Below are positions 17,179-25,380 of a stretch of DNA of 64,000 nt, piece by piece. The notes beneath the pieces were generated by a model that ran no database searches, was not told the DNA's origin, and saw nothing but the letters and a program-made list of their open reading frames with translations. The stretch comes from Bifidobacterium tsurumiense. Its GTDB lineage: Bacteria > Actinomycetota > Actinomycetes > Actinomycetales > Bifidobacteriaceae. Numbering within the stretch: the first letter of the stretch is position 1; each line of letters opens with the position of its first letter. Made by a program: the position numbers and the translations under genes. The stretch spans positions 1-64,000 of the forward strand of contig NZ_JGZU01000017.1 in NCBI RefSeq assembly GCF_000741765.1, read 5' to 3'.

Positions 17179-18195
17179 TCAGACGATTGACGTGCCGCGA
17201 GTGCGCTTGGACAGCCAGTTCACCACGAAGAGCAAGCCGACACTGACCAAGGATTTCAGCATGGAGATTGCGGTTGCCAGCGACAAGGAGTTGTTGCCCA
17301 TACCGACGTTGTACACATACAGATCAAGCACCTGAATATGCTTCATATTGAAGGCGTTCTGGAACACGAAGTACTGATCCATACCATTGTTGAGGAAGTT
17401 GGATACGGAGAGCATCAGCAGCACAAAATAAGTCGGCAAAAGCTGTGGAATCGTAATGTGGATGATCTGCTGCCACCGGCTTGCGCCATCGACCTGCGCG
17501 GCTTCATACAATTCCTGATCAATGCCTGCAATTGCAGCCAAGTAGAGGATCGATCCCCAACCGAGGCCCTTCCAGATACCCCACATCAACATCTTGAGCC
17601 ATGTATGGGAATCGGAATCGAGGAACTTGATCGGCTCGGTGATCAGATGGAGATTCTGCAACAACTGGTTGAACATACCGGTGGTGGAGAACATGGCAAA
17701 TGCCACGGAGTAGACCAGCACCCAGCTGATGAAGTTCGGCAGAGTGGTCAGAGTCTGCACCAGGTTCTTGAACCAGCGTGCACGGATCTCGTTCAACGCG
17801 ATTGCGCAGAGCAGCGGGAAGAACGAGGTGAGGATATTCAAACCACTCATGGCGAAGGTATTCGCCAGCACCTGACCGATGGTCGCCAACTGAGCCGGGT
17901 TCTGCACCAGCATCTTGAACCACTGCAATCCAACGAATTCGCTCTCGGTCAGTGGGATTGGCGGCTGATAATCAAAGAATGCGTAAATCCATCCGAACAG
18001 CGGCAGATAGCTGAACAGCACGGAGAGAATCAGGAATGGAACAATGAGCAACCACAGGCGAAAGCCATGTGTTTTATCGCTAGTGACCCCACCGTTCTTC
18101 TTCTTACGTCGCGATTGACGCCCTGCGACTGCCGCCGCTTCTGACGTAACACCTGCGCTCGCTGTCGCGCCGGCACTACCCTCTAGTGACTGCAC
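17179..18195 (-). CDS. Sugar ABC transporter permease (LplB/YteP-type)
   Basis: 338 residues starting at GTG 18195, which is preceded by AAGGAGGAAAG. A basic, low-complexity N-terminus of about 45 residues precedes six membrane segments. The EAA loop is YEAAQVDGASRWQQIIHITI. LplB/YteP-type subunits form the other half of the translocation channel with the LplC-type protein. It is the first gene of the xyloglucan operon, with a good promoter at 18312-18340. The substrate assignment rests on its neighbours. Confidence 0.92.
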   Translation of the reverse strand: MQSLEGSAGATASAGVTSEAAAVAGRQSRRKKKNGGVTSDKTHGFRLWLLIVPFLILSVLFSYLPLFGWIYAFFDYQPPIPLTESEFVGLQWFKMLVQNPAQLATIGQVLANTFAMSGLNILTSFFPLLCAIALNEIRARWFKNLVQTLTTLPNFISWVLVYSVAFAMFSTTGMFNQLLQNLHLITEPIKFLDSDSHTWLKMLMWGIWKGLGWGSILYLAAIAGIDQELYEAAQVDGASRWQQIIHITIPQLLPTYFVLLMLSVSNFLNNGMDQYFVFQNAFNMKHIQVLDLYVYNVGMGNNSLSLATAISMLKSLVSVGLLFVVNWLSKRTRGTSIV

Positions 18196-18276
18196 CTTTC
18201 CTCCTTCGGCTCGGTGTACAACCTGTCATAGTTGATGCGCTCCGTCCAAACGACTGCACCGTCGTCGTTTTTATGT

Positions 18277-18300
18277 CTTATTTATTACTTTATAAATAAG
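18277..18300. promoter_or_regulatory. Candidate operator at the head of the xyloglucan operon
   Basis: CTTATTTAT and ATAAATAAG form a perfect 9-base inverted repeat with a 6-base spacer, just downstream of the -10 box of the minus-strand promoter. The position suits a repressor site; it resembles 10217-10241. Confidence 0.5.
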
Positions 18301-18311
18301 TTGTATGCTTG

Positions 18312-18340
18312 ATAATAAACTCGTTTGACTTATCTGTCAA
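18312..18340 (-). promoter_or_regulatory. Sigma-70-type promoter of the xyloglucan operon
   Basis: On the minus strand TTGACA (18340-18335) and TATTAT (18317-18312) are separated by exactly 17 bases. AAACTCGTTT within the spacer is a LacI-operator-like palindrome. The region 18196-18406 is shared with the divergent DUF624 gene. Confidence 0.7.
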
Positions 18341-18406
18341 CTCATGTTGGCACACGCATGCATGCCGATGGCGGTATGCTTGAAATTCCAACGATATGGA
18401 GGCGAA

Positions 18407-19069
18407 ATGCGATTCAATATTGACAATTCATTCTGGCAATTCATCACGCTGTGCACGAGGTTTGCCATTCTGAATATTCTCTTCGTCATCACGATTATTC
18501 CGCTGGTTACGATCGGCCCGGCTCGCGCTGCTTTGTATAGCACAGTGTTTGCCTACAACGACCACGAAGACATCAACTTGGCTGCGGAATATCTCAAACG
18601 CTTCAAGAGGGAGTTCTTCCGCTCACTCGGGGCGTGGCTTATTTTCGTAGTCGCCATCGCAGCAGTGACTTTCGCCATCGTCTTTTGGAACTCACTCGAC
18701 ACTGATACCGCATATATCACATTGCCGATTCTCATTATCGCCGGAACGATAACGCTTATCAGCTTTGAATACTGGTTCCCTCTGCAGGCACGCTATTCCA
18801 ATACTTTCACCAATACCTGGAAAAATGCGCTGCGTCTGCCCTGGGCAGTATTTGGCAAGACGCTTATCTTGATCGCCATCGATGTGGCCGCGGCCGCACT
18901 CTTTGCATTCACCACGTGGCTGCGTATTGGATGCATTCTGCTGGGATTCGCATGGCTGGCATACGCGAAATCTCTTATATATTTAAGGATTTTTGAACAA
19001 GTAAGCGGGAATCCGAACACCCCTCGCGAAAAGCCGGATTACTCGTTGCCCACTGCGTCGTTGCAGTGA
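18407..19069 (+). CDS. YesL/DUF624 family membrane protein
   Basis: 220 residues from ATG 18407, with TGGAGG 7 bases upstream; the longer frame from 18344 lacks a ribosome site. The N-terminus (MRFNIDNSFWQFITLCTR, then a hydrophobic segment ending PLVTIGPARAALY) is the signature of DUF624, the B. subtilis YesL family. Five or six membrane segments can be seen. YesL-type genes are commonly found with LplABC-type importers of large plant oligosaccharides, and here it is divergent from just such an operon. The molecular role of the family is not established. Confidence 0.85.
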   Translation: MRFNIDNSFWQFITLCTRFAILNILFVITIIPLVTIGPARAALYSTVFAYNDHEDINLAAEYLKRFKREFFRSLGAWLIFVVAIAAVTFAIVFWNSLDTDTAYITLPILIIAGTITLISFEYWFPLQARYSNTFTNTWKNALRLPWAVFGKTLILIAIDVAAAALFAFTTWLRIGCILLGFAWLAYAKSLIYLRIFEQVSGNPNTPREKPDYSLPTASLQ

Positions 19070-19344
19070 GCACTAAACAATTTTGACAAGACAATGGATT
19101 CTAATAGGAGGAACCGAACTCCAATAGCTGACTCCATCCGATTTCGCCTTGTTTTAAGCTCTCATCCAACCCTACTAACCACAAGTAAGTTTGGCTTGGC
19201 ACCGAATAAATACATGTCGCGCTCACTTATGGAAATGCCAATTTCAAGCGACCGCGGCGAATACAGTTACTATCACAGCTCGGCGAGATACCCAGTCATG
19301 CCTGCCCAGATATCTCGCCATTGTCATAGGTATCAACATAGGTC

Positions 19345-19365
19345 TGAGTCGCTTGACACGACTCA
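19345..19365. terminator. Hairpin between convergent genes
   Basis: TGAGTCG and CGACTCA pair across a 7-base loop, with AGGT/ACCT outside. It lies just past the stop codon of the GH172 gene and downstream of the DUF624 gene. The rest of the gap 19070-19382 shows no gene. Confidence 0.5.
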
Positions 19366-19382
19366 CGCTACCTAGTTAGAGA

Positions 19383-20525
19383 CTATCGAGGCTGTCGGAA
19401 ATGACGATCGCCAATTGACGTGAATGGCACATGCGGCTCAAACTGATACCAATACGCCACCGAAGCAACATCATCCTGTCGCTCAAAATTACCCCTCTCT
19501 TCCGTCCCGATTTGCTGCCATTCAACACGCAAATCAGAATCGAAATATATTGGATCTGGGATATGCCACCGATACAGACCTCGCATCACGGGCGCATTGA
19601 TATCCCAGTAAGCACTCTCACGATTCCTGGCTATTGTTTGCGAATAAAACGGAAAGCCTAGATAAGGCCCAGTAAATGTCTGCTCTGACATATGGCCGCC
19701 CCTATCGAAACCAGCGAAGCTCCATGCCCCACCGAAATAATCTTCGGCCCCCGTACTGCACCATGTCGGATAACGGTCATCACCGTCAATGTACATTTTG
19801 AACTCGCCTTCTCCCCACCAACGACTTTCTAAAGCTGTAAGGGCAAGATAAGTTCCCACATACGCACCAGATCCATGAACACTGTCCAGAACCACATAGT
19901 CACGACCTGATTCTGTAACTCTTTCACGGCGCCACTGTGCGTGAAAACGCATAGCATCCGTAGGCAATTCATCGTATTCCGTGTAGTCAATCTGGTAGAA
20001 AAAAGCCGGAACATCCTCATTATGGTCGTTATGCAGCACAATACGGGCATGTTCAAAGGGCATAGCGAAGTAGCAATTAAAACCGCGATTAGGCGCCACC
20101 ATGACAGGAATAGAGTTGATGTTACAGCTCTGTGCATGACCACAACAGAAAAAATCACCAATGGGACACCGAACAGACGGGGATTCCTCCCCATCCCAGT
20201 AGAATTCGAGAATAAGATTTCGTAAAACATTTGGACCAGTTGACGAGGTCTGATCCGTAACAGTCATCCAGATATGACGAATTATGCCAGGCCCTTCCAC
20301 ATCCATCAAAGTTACAGTATCTCCTTTTCGAACGGTTTTGATACATGGACTCCCCTTGCGTGAGGGACCTAGGCTACTTGCGGCCATAGCGGCGACGCCT
20401 TTGCCTCCACTAGGATTTTCAGCGTTCACACAACGGCTGCGCCCATGATTCGTAGAAAACGGCAACCCTCCTAATGAATTATTTCCAAATACTGCAGTAC
20501 CTGCATTTGTATTAGTGGCTCCCAC
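19383..20525 (-). CDS. GH172 (DUF2961) furanosidase-like enzyme
   Basis: 380 residues from GTG 20525, which sits 5 bases after AAGGAG; the ATG at 20573 has no ribosome site. DUF2961 features are clear: GPGIIRHIW near 79-86, ALESRWWGEGEFKMYIDGD and STGAEDYFGGAWSF, which hold the conserved acidic residues. DUF2961 is now CAZy family GH172, whose first characterised member is a difructose dianhydride I synthase/hydrolase from Bifidobacterium dentium; other members cleave alpha-D-arabinofuranosides. No signal peptide, so it acts in the cytoplasm. It ends an operon behind a dedicated sugar importer. No GH32 lies nearby, so the true substrate (DFA I, inulobiose-type or arabinofuranosyl sugar) is open. 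Confidence 0.88.
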   Translation of the reverse strand: MGATNTNAGTAVFGNNSLGGLPFSTNHGRSRCVNAENPSGGKGVAAMAASSLGPSRKGSPCIKTVRKGDTVTLMDVEGPGIIRHIWMTVTDQTSSTGPNVLRNLILEFYWDGEESPSVRCPIGDFFCCGHAQSCNINSIPVMVAPNRGFNCYFAMPFEHARIVLHNDHNEDVPAFFYQIDYTEYDELPTDAMRFHAQWRRERVTESGRDYVVLDSVHGSGAYVGTYLALTALESRWWGEGEFKMYIDGDDRYPTWCSTGAEDYFGGAWSFAGFDRGGHMSEQTFTGPYLGFPFYSQTIARNRESAYWDINAPVMRGLYRWHIPDPIYFDSDLRVEWQQIGTEERGNFERQDDVASVAYWYQFEPHVPFTSIGDRHFRQPR

Positions 20526-20622
20526 AATTACTCCTTTTAAAAGAAACTCATCACATATCACTGAGCGCCTCATCAGCGCCTCATCACGTATAGTGTGTCA
20601 ACCGTTATCTTTTGTCCACTGC

Positions 20623-21501
20623 TTATTTGACGGCACCCGCAGTGATGCCTTGCGATAGCTTGCGTTGGAAAATAATGAAGAAAATAACAGTTGGAATGAT
20701 GCTTAATAATGATGCTGAAGCTAATGTAGTTGCTTCCATCGTACGCTGTCCCTGTAAGGTCGCTAGAGCCAGAGGTATGGTCTGCACATCATCCCCCATT
20801 AGGAATGCCATAGGAATCATGTATTCGTTCCAAGTCCATACGAAGAAGAAAACAAACAACACGCTTATAGTCGGCCAAGAAATAGGCAGTACCACTTTTC
20901 TTAGAATTTGCCACCTGGAAGCGCCATCGATAGCGGCAGCCTCCAAAATCGCTTGAGGAAACGTACCATAAACAGAAGAAAGCAAGTATGTCCCATAAGC
21001 ACTTTGGATAATTGTAAAAATGATAATGATAGCTAATCTGGTGTTGTACAGCCCCATCTGCTTAAACATGGTATACAACGGATACAGCAAAGCTTCTTGC
21101 GGCATCATGTTAGCGAGCATGATAGCTAACACAATCCATGTGTTGCCTTTTACTCTACCGATCCCCAACGCAAAAGAATTTAACACTGAAAGTATTACAG
21201 CGGCCACGGCTACAAAAAGTGAAATAACAAGGCTGTTCGAGAACTTAAGCGGAAATTTAGTAGTCGTCCAGAACGAAACAATGCCTTCCACAGTGAAGTG
21301 TTCAGGTAGAGAGAGCGGCCCTGTTGCATTGTAATCAGCAGAGGTTTTGAATGCATTAACAGTCAAAACCAGTAGTGGGAATAACACCAGCAGTGCCGCT
21401 GTGATCAAAAGAATCAAAGTAGTCCAGTCTCCAGCCGAACGAACATGTTTCGTCTTCTTTGAAATCTTCCTCGAAGAATCTGTGGACAATAATGCAATCA
21501 T
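20623..21501 (-). CDS. Sugar ABC transporter permease (MalG-type) of the GH172 locus
   Basis: 292 residues from ATG 21501, with AAAGGTG 6 bases upstream; the frame to 21576 overlaps the previous gene. Six membrane segments, with EAA loop LEAAAIDGASRWQILRKVVL and the usual C-terminus QGITAGAVK. It is a CUT1 inner-membrane subunit. It follows the other permease by 16 bases and precedes the GH172 gene by about 100 bases. That gap contains a small tandem repeat (GCGCCTCATCA twice, about 20566-20587) but no obvious terminator. Confidence 0.9.
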   Translation of the reverse strand: MIALLSTDSSRKISKKTKHVRSAGDWTTLILLITAALLVLFPLLVLTVNAFKTSADYNATGPLSLPEHFTVEGIVSFWTTTKFPLKFSNSLVISLFVAVAAVILSVLNSFALGIGRVKGNTWIVLAIMLANMMPQEALLYPLYTMFKQMGLYNTRLAIIIIFTIIQSAYGTYLLSSVYGTFPQAILEAAAIDGASRWQILRKVVLPISWPTISVLFVFFFVWTWNEYMIPMAFLMGDDVQTIPLALATLQGQRTMEATTLASASLLSIIPTVIFFIIFQRKLSQGITAGAVK

Positions 21502-21517
21502 GATTTCACCTTTGACT

Positions 21518-22455
21518 TCAAACGAGTTCTTTATCGACGTGCTTTTGAACCATCGTGAAAACGATTGAAAACACAATGATTACCACGGTAAGCGCTGTAG
21601 ATATTGCAGCCCCGTATCCAACTTGCTGCACTTGGAAAAATTGGTTGTAAGAATAATACGAAGGCACAGTCGTTGCAGTGCCTGGACCGCCCTTAGTCAG
21701 CAGATAGACGGGCGCGAAGGTCTTCAGCGCGCCGATAGTAGCCGTGAGTATGACCACCATCAATTCAGGAATAATAGATGGTAGCGTCACCACATAGAAT
21801 TTCTGCCACCAGTTAGCTCCATCAAGCCCCGCCGCCTCATACAATTCAGGATCAACTCTCTGTAATCCTGACATGAAAATCACGATAGGGTAACCGAGTT
21901 GGATCCAAGCGAGAATGAACATTAGCACCGGCAAGGCACTATCGGGGCTCCCTAGCCAATTATGCTGCATCATCCCCAACCCCAATTTTGAAAGGAGAGC
22001 GTTGACAGCTCCGTCTTCGGGGCGAAATATCCACCCCATTACAATCGCAGCGACCGCTACAGGCAAAAGCTGAGGAAGATAGAATAAAGCGCGTAGAAAT
22101 GAGGCTGTCTTACCACCAAACTTCTTTTGAATCACATCAGTAAGCAAAGATGATATAAACAAACCGAGCACAGTCGGGATAATTACGATAGCGATAATAA
22201 TCCAGAACGAGTTAACAAAAGAAATCCAGAATGTGGAATCCGAAAATAGCGTTGCCAATTCTTCAATCCCACCCATTTTACTGGTCCAACTCCACGCCAG
22301 CGAGTGAAGCTCAGATAAACATTCCAAATGAATGGAATTACGACGATAATTAATAAACCCAATAGGCCGGGAATGAGATATGGAATGAATCTTGACGATC
22401 GGCTGCCCGGCAGCCTCGACATCGAGACTTCGCCGGAATCAATCTTATGTAACAT
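21518..22455 (-). pseudogene. Sugar ABC transporter permease (MalF-type), single-base frameshift
   Basis: Two overlapping frames together make one normal CUT1 permease. The N-terminal part (from 22455, RBS GAAGGA; an ATG at 22503 lies in a hairpin loop) reads to VGLKNWQRYF. The rest (EAA loop YEAAGLDGANWWQKFYVVTL) is in the -1 frame from LFSDSTFW to the stop at 21518. The break lies at the run AAAA at 22243-22246 (TTTT on the coding strand); one more T restores the protein. This may be a true mutation, a homopolymer sequencing error, or slippage, since the TAT-TTT-C context allows a -1 slip. With it broken, the importer of the GH172 locus would be inactive. Confidence 0.8.
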
Positions 22456-22484
22456 TTTAGAATCCTTCGCTGAGTGGGACACAT

Positions 22485-22521
22485 TGCCGGTGTGGTCAGC
22501 CATGATCAGACCACACCGGCA
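22485..22521 (-). terminator. Hairpin between binding-protein and permease genes
   Basis: TGCCGGTGTGGTC pairs perfectly with GACCACACCGGCA across an 11-base loop. It lies 37 bases past the binding-protein stop and has no U-tract on the minus strand. It probably reduces permease expression relative to the binding protein. Confidence 0.65.
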
Positions 22522-22557
22522 GCTGACTACTTGACCATGTGTTGACTTATACGCTTC

Positions 22558-23865
22558 TTAGTCATTTTTGACACCCATGTCCTCGACGCCAGTATCGTAC
22601 TTTTCATGGATATCCTGTAGCACTTGTGAAGGCGACATTGTTTTGTTAACTAGCTCTTGGAAAGCCGCCGGCACCGCATCGGTAAGGTTAGAAGCCGCGT
22701 AATCCGGATAGAAGCTGAGTTTGCCGTCTTTGGCGAAAGAAGAATACTCTTCAATCATCGCCTTGCTTTTTTCATCCGTGATTTTGCTGATATCGGCAGC
22801 AACAGGAATACCACCTGCATTACCCAAGAAGTTCTGCACATCCTCCGAAAGCACATAGTCAATAAACTTGGCCGAAAGATCTTTATGGTGCGACCTTTCT
22901 GGAATGACCAACAAATTGCCTGCACAACCAACGGCGTAATTCGATTCAGGCAACACTGCAGCGTCCCAATCGAACGAAGTAATTTGCTTTGCAAAACGGC
23001 CTTGGTTCCAAGTACCTGTCTGATAGATTGGATACTCACCTTTAATGAAAGCCTGAGTCGTATCCTCAGCCTTCATACCAGTCGCATTTCGGGAAATGTA
23101 GCCTTTGTCAAGCCAATCGTTGATTGTATCGACAGAATCAGTGAGTATCTTAGAATTCCAGTCAACGTCTCCTTTGTAAAGTTGCCAATTATCGATGAAT
23201 TTCGAGTCGGCATTTTTAGAGACGAGTTGCCACCATAACCACATCACGCCGTATTCTTGTGCGTCAGCTGCAATGGGAGTAATACCAGCATCAACGAATT
23301 TTTGGCAAACATTTATGAATTCTTCATATGTGGTCGGAATATCAAGATTGTATTTAGCGAAGAAATCCTTGTTGTAGTAGACACGTTGGAATTCAGCGTA
23401 ACTAGTCATGCCATACCAGGTATCCCCATCCATGATGCCATTCTCATCATATTTGGCAACAGCCGCATCGGCACCCGTCACTTTTTTATCCCAGCCGTAC
23501 TGAGAAACATATTCGTCAAGATTAGTGAGTAAGCCCATTGTGGAGAGCACACCGGCAGATCCATTTCCTCGATTGGACTCCATCAGATCCGGCGCTTCAT
23601 CCGAGTTTAAAAACTGACTGCCATTTTGAGCAATTTGAGTAAACGACTTACGCTCGAAGTCGATCTTGACTCCCGTATCCTTTTCAAAGGCCTCTGCAGC
23701 TCGCTTCCATGCCTGGGTTTGTCCAGCGTCATCCTCTTCGTAGTACCAAAATGATAGGCTATCTGGCTTTTCTTCATCGGCTGCATTGTCGCCGCCACAC
23801 GCGACGAGCGAAGCTAATGACAACGCTACTACGGCAATAGAAGCCAGGCACTTATATATTTTCAT
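22558..23865 (-). CDS. Sugar ABC transporter substrate-binding lipoprotein of the GH172 locus
   Basis: 435 residues. Lipoprotein signal with lipobox SLVAC (C23), followed by a family 1 extracellular solute-binding fold. Aromatic-rich stretches such as WLWWQL and WYGMTSYAEF are typical of sugar pockets. AAAGGAG lies 7 bases before the ATG. It is the first gene of the operon, with a perfect CGAAACGTTTCG operator 50 bases upstream. Its base composition is AT-richer than the maltose-region binding proteins. Confidence 0.9.
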   Translation of the reverse strand: MKIYKCLASIAVVALSLASLVACGGDNAADEEKPDSLSFWYYEEDDAGQTQAWKRAAEAFEKDTGVKIDFERKSFTQIAQNGSQFLNSDEAPDLMESNRGNGSAGVLSTMGLLTNLDEYVSQYGWDKKVTGADAAVAKYDENGIMDGDTWYGMTSYAEFQRVYYNKDFFAKYNLDIPTTYEEFINVCQKFVDAGITPIAADAQEYGVMWLWWQLVSKNADSKFIDNWQLYKGDVDWNSKILTDSVDTINDWLDKGYISRNATGMKAEDTTQAFIKGEYPIYQTGTWNQGRFAKQITSFDWDAAVLPESNYAVGCAGNLLVIPERSHHKDLSAKFIDYVLSEDVQNFLGNAGGIPVAADISKITDEKSKAMIEEYSSFAKDGKLSFYPDYAASNLTDAVPAAFQELVNKTMSPSQVLQDIHEKYDTGVEDMGVKND

Positions 23866-23915
23866 TGTTTTCTCCTTTGTTTCTGGAAAATCATCTTTGA
23901 TGAATCCAAATTGTC

Positions 23916-23931
23916 ATCGAAACGTTTCGAT
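23916..23931. promoter_or_regulatory. LacI-type operator of the GH172 operon
   Basis: ATCGAAACGTTTCGAT is a perfect 16-base palindrome with the central CG of LacI-family sites. It lies about 50 bases before the binding-protein start. Confidence 0.8.
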
Positions 23932-23977
23932 TTTGCATATAATTACACGCCCCTCGAATCAATTCAGGACGGGAATG

Positions 23978-25021
23978 TCATAAAGATGACATCTGATCCC
24001 CTCTCCCGATATCTGCAATGGAGCCACGCTCTTTCAACACAGGCGCCTCCAAGTCGACAACATCCATGATCTCAGCATTCTCTTCTATTGCCGAAATCAA
24101 TAGTCGCATAGCCCGCGAGCACAATTTCTCCGGCATGACAGGCATCTCTGTAACCGGTCGAGACATCAGCTCGCCTTCAAGATATGTCCCGCACGATAAT
24201 ACCGACACATCCTCTGGGATAGACAGTCCGGCAACCGCCAATTCCTGCAGCACCAAATTCAGCACACTAGCATTAGCCTGATTGATAATAGCCGTCGGAC
24301 AATCGACCCCGGCAAAGGTGTCTCTTACGAAACGTTTTGCGTCGAAACAATCTGCTTCATAACGGGGGGATTCGATTACTTCCACGCCGCGCACCTTTGC
24401 CTGCGATAACATACTTCTCCGGAAAATCACGACATATCCAGATTCCCGTTCGTAGTCAGACTCATTATTGCGCAAAAAAACAATCTTTCGGTGACCTTTA
24501 TCAAACAGATAATCAACGGCTTTTTTGCCAGCTGCAGCGAAATCGATGTCGATACATGCGCACCTCTTGTGAATCGAAGGATAACCAATGGCTACACATG
24601 GTTTAGGTAACCGCCCAGATGCAGCAGCACGCTCATCGTTTTCCTCGACATCCAACAACACTACGCCATCAACTAAATTACCTTCCGTTACACGACAAAT
24701 ATCGTTCACCGCATCCTGCCCGGTCAACAGCAGCACGTCATACCCGGCGTTCCTTGCTGCCCATGCTGTGTGAAGAAAGTATGCATTGTACTTTGCTTGA
24801 TTTATATCTCCTCGAATTGGTGCACTCAGCGCTATGACTTGAGACCGCATACCCCTCATTTTGCGGGCATTTGCATCGGGAATGTAGCCGAGTTTCTCCA
24901 CCGCAGCCATTACCCTATCGGTAGTCTTGGCAGAGATAGAACGCTTTCCGGAAATCACGTACGATACGGTACTTACAGACACGCCCGCTTCTCGAGCCAC
25001 ATCTTTTATGCCTGCTACCAC
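23978..25021 (-). CDS. LacI-family regulator of the GH172 locus
   Basis: 347 residues from GTG 25021, which follows AAAGGGAG; the longer frame from 25081 lacks a ribosome site. The helix-turn-helix reads IKDVAREAGVSVSTVSYVIS, with a LacI hinge and ligand-binding domain. It resembles the regulator at 368-1396 in layout (same STVSY recognition helix). It is the immediate upstream neighbour of the GH172 transport operon on the same strand. Identical operators lie before that operon and before the regulator gene itself, so it very likely represses both. Confidence 0.92.
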   Translation of the reverse strand: MVAGIKDVAREAGVSVSTVSYVISGKRSISAKTTDRVMAAVEKLGYIPDANARKMRGMRSQVIALSAPIRGDINQAKYNAYFLHTAWAARNAGYDVLLLTGQDAVNDICRVTEGNLVDGVVLLDVEENDERAAASGRLPKPCVAIGYPSIHKRCACIDIDFAAAGKKAVDYLFDKGHRKIVFLRNNESDYERESGYVVIFRRSMLSQAKVRGVEVIESPRYEADCFDAKRFVRDTFAGVDCPTAIINQANASVLNLVLQELAVAGLSIPEDVSVLSCGTYLEGELMSRPVTEMPVMPEKLCSRAMRLLISAIEENAEIMDVVDLEAPVLKERGSIADIGRGDQMSSL

Positions 25022-25115
25022 AATTGCTCCCTTTGTTAAGGCACGCGCAGCACCATTGCTCAGATTCACGTATGACTTCACGCCGAATATGCCGCTTCAT
25101 ATGTTGCGAATAATA

Positions 25116-25142
25116 TTCGAAACGTTTCGTCGAAACGTTTCA
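25116..25142. promoter_or_regulatory. Two adjacent LacI operators before the regulator gene
   Basis: TTCGAAACGTTTCG (25116-25129) and TCGAAACGTTTCA (25130-25142) lie side by side with centres 13 bases apart. They match the operator at 23916-23931 and suggest autoregulation. The remaining gap to the DedA gene at 25381 shows only weak inverted repeats. Confidence 0.75.
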
Positions 25143-25380
25143 TACAGTTTATCTCTAGTCATTTGCTCTGTCAATCTTCACCAAACTGGTGATTAAGTGA
25201 AATACACTCAATCCCGTCCAAGATCTTGACAACTACATGCAGCAACTCATAAAACACAGACAGTCTGTATGGTTTGTGCAGATTTATATTCTTCATAGCA
25301 ATCCGCCATAATGCACCAGAAAGACACTGGTATCGTTGAGCGCGGTCAAACCTCTGATATGACACGAATCGCAGGAGTAC

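Noticed and set aside
25116-25142. Phage attachment site because of the repeated CGAAACGTTTC
   Set aside because: The motif is a palindrome found before both LacI-controlled genes, which fits operators; no integrase is present.
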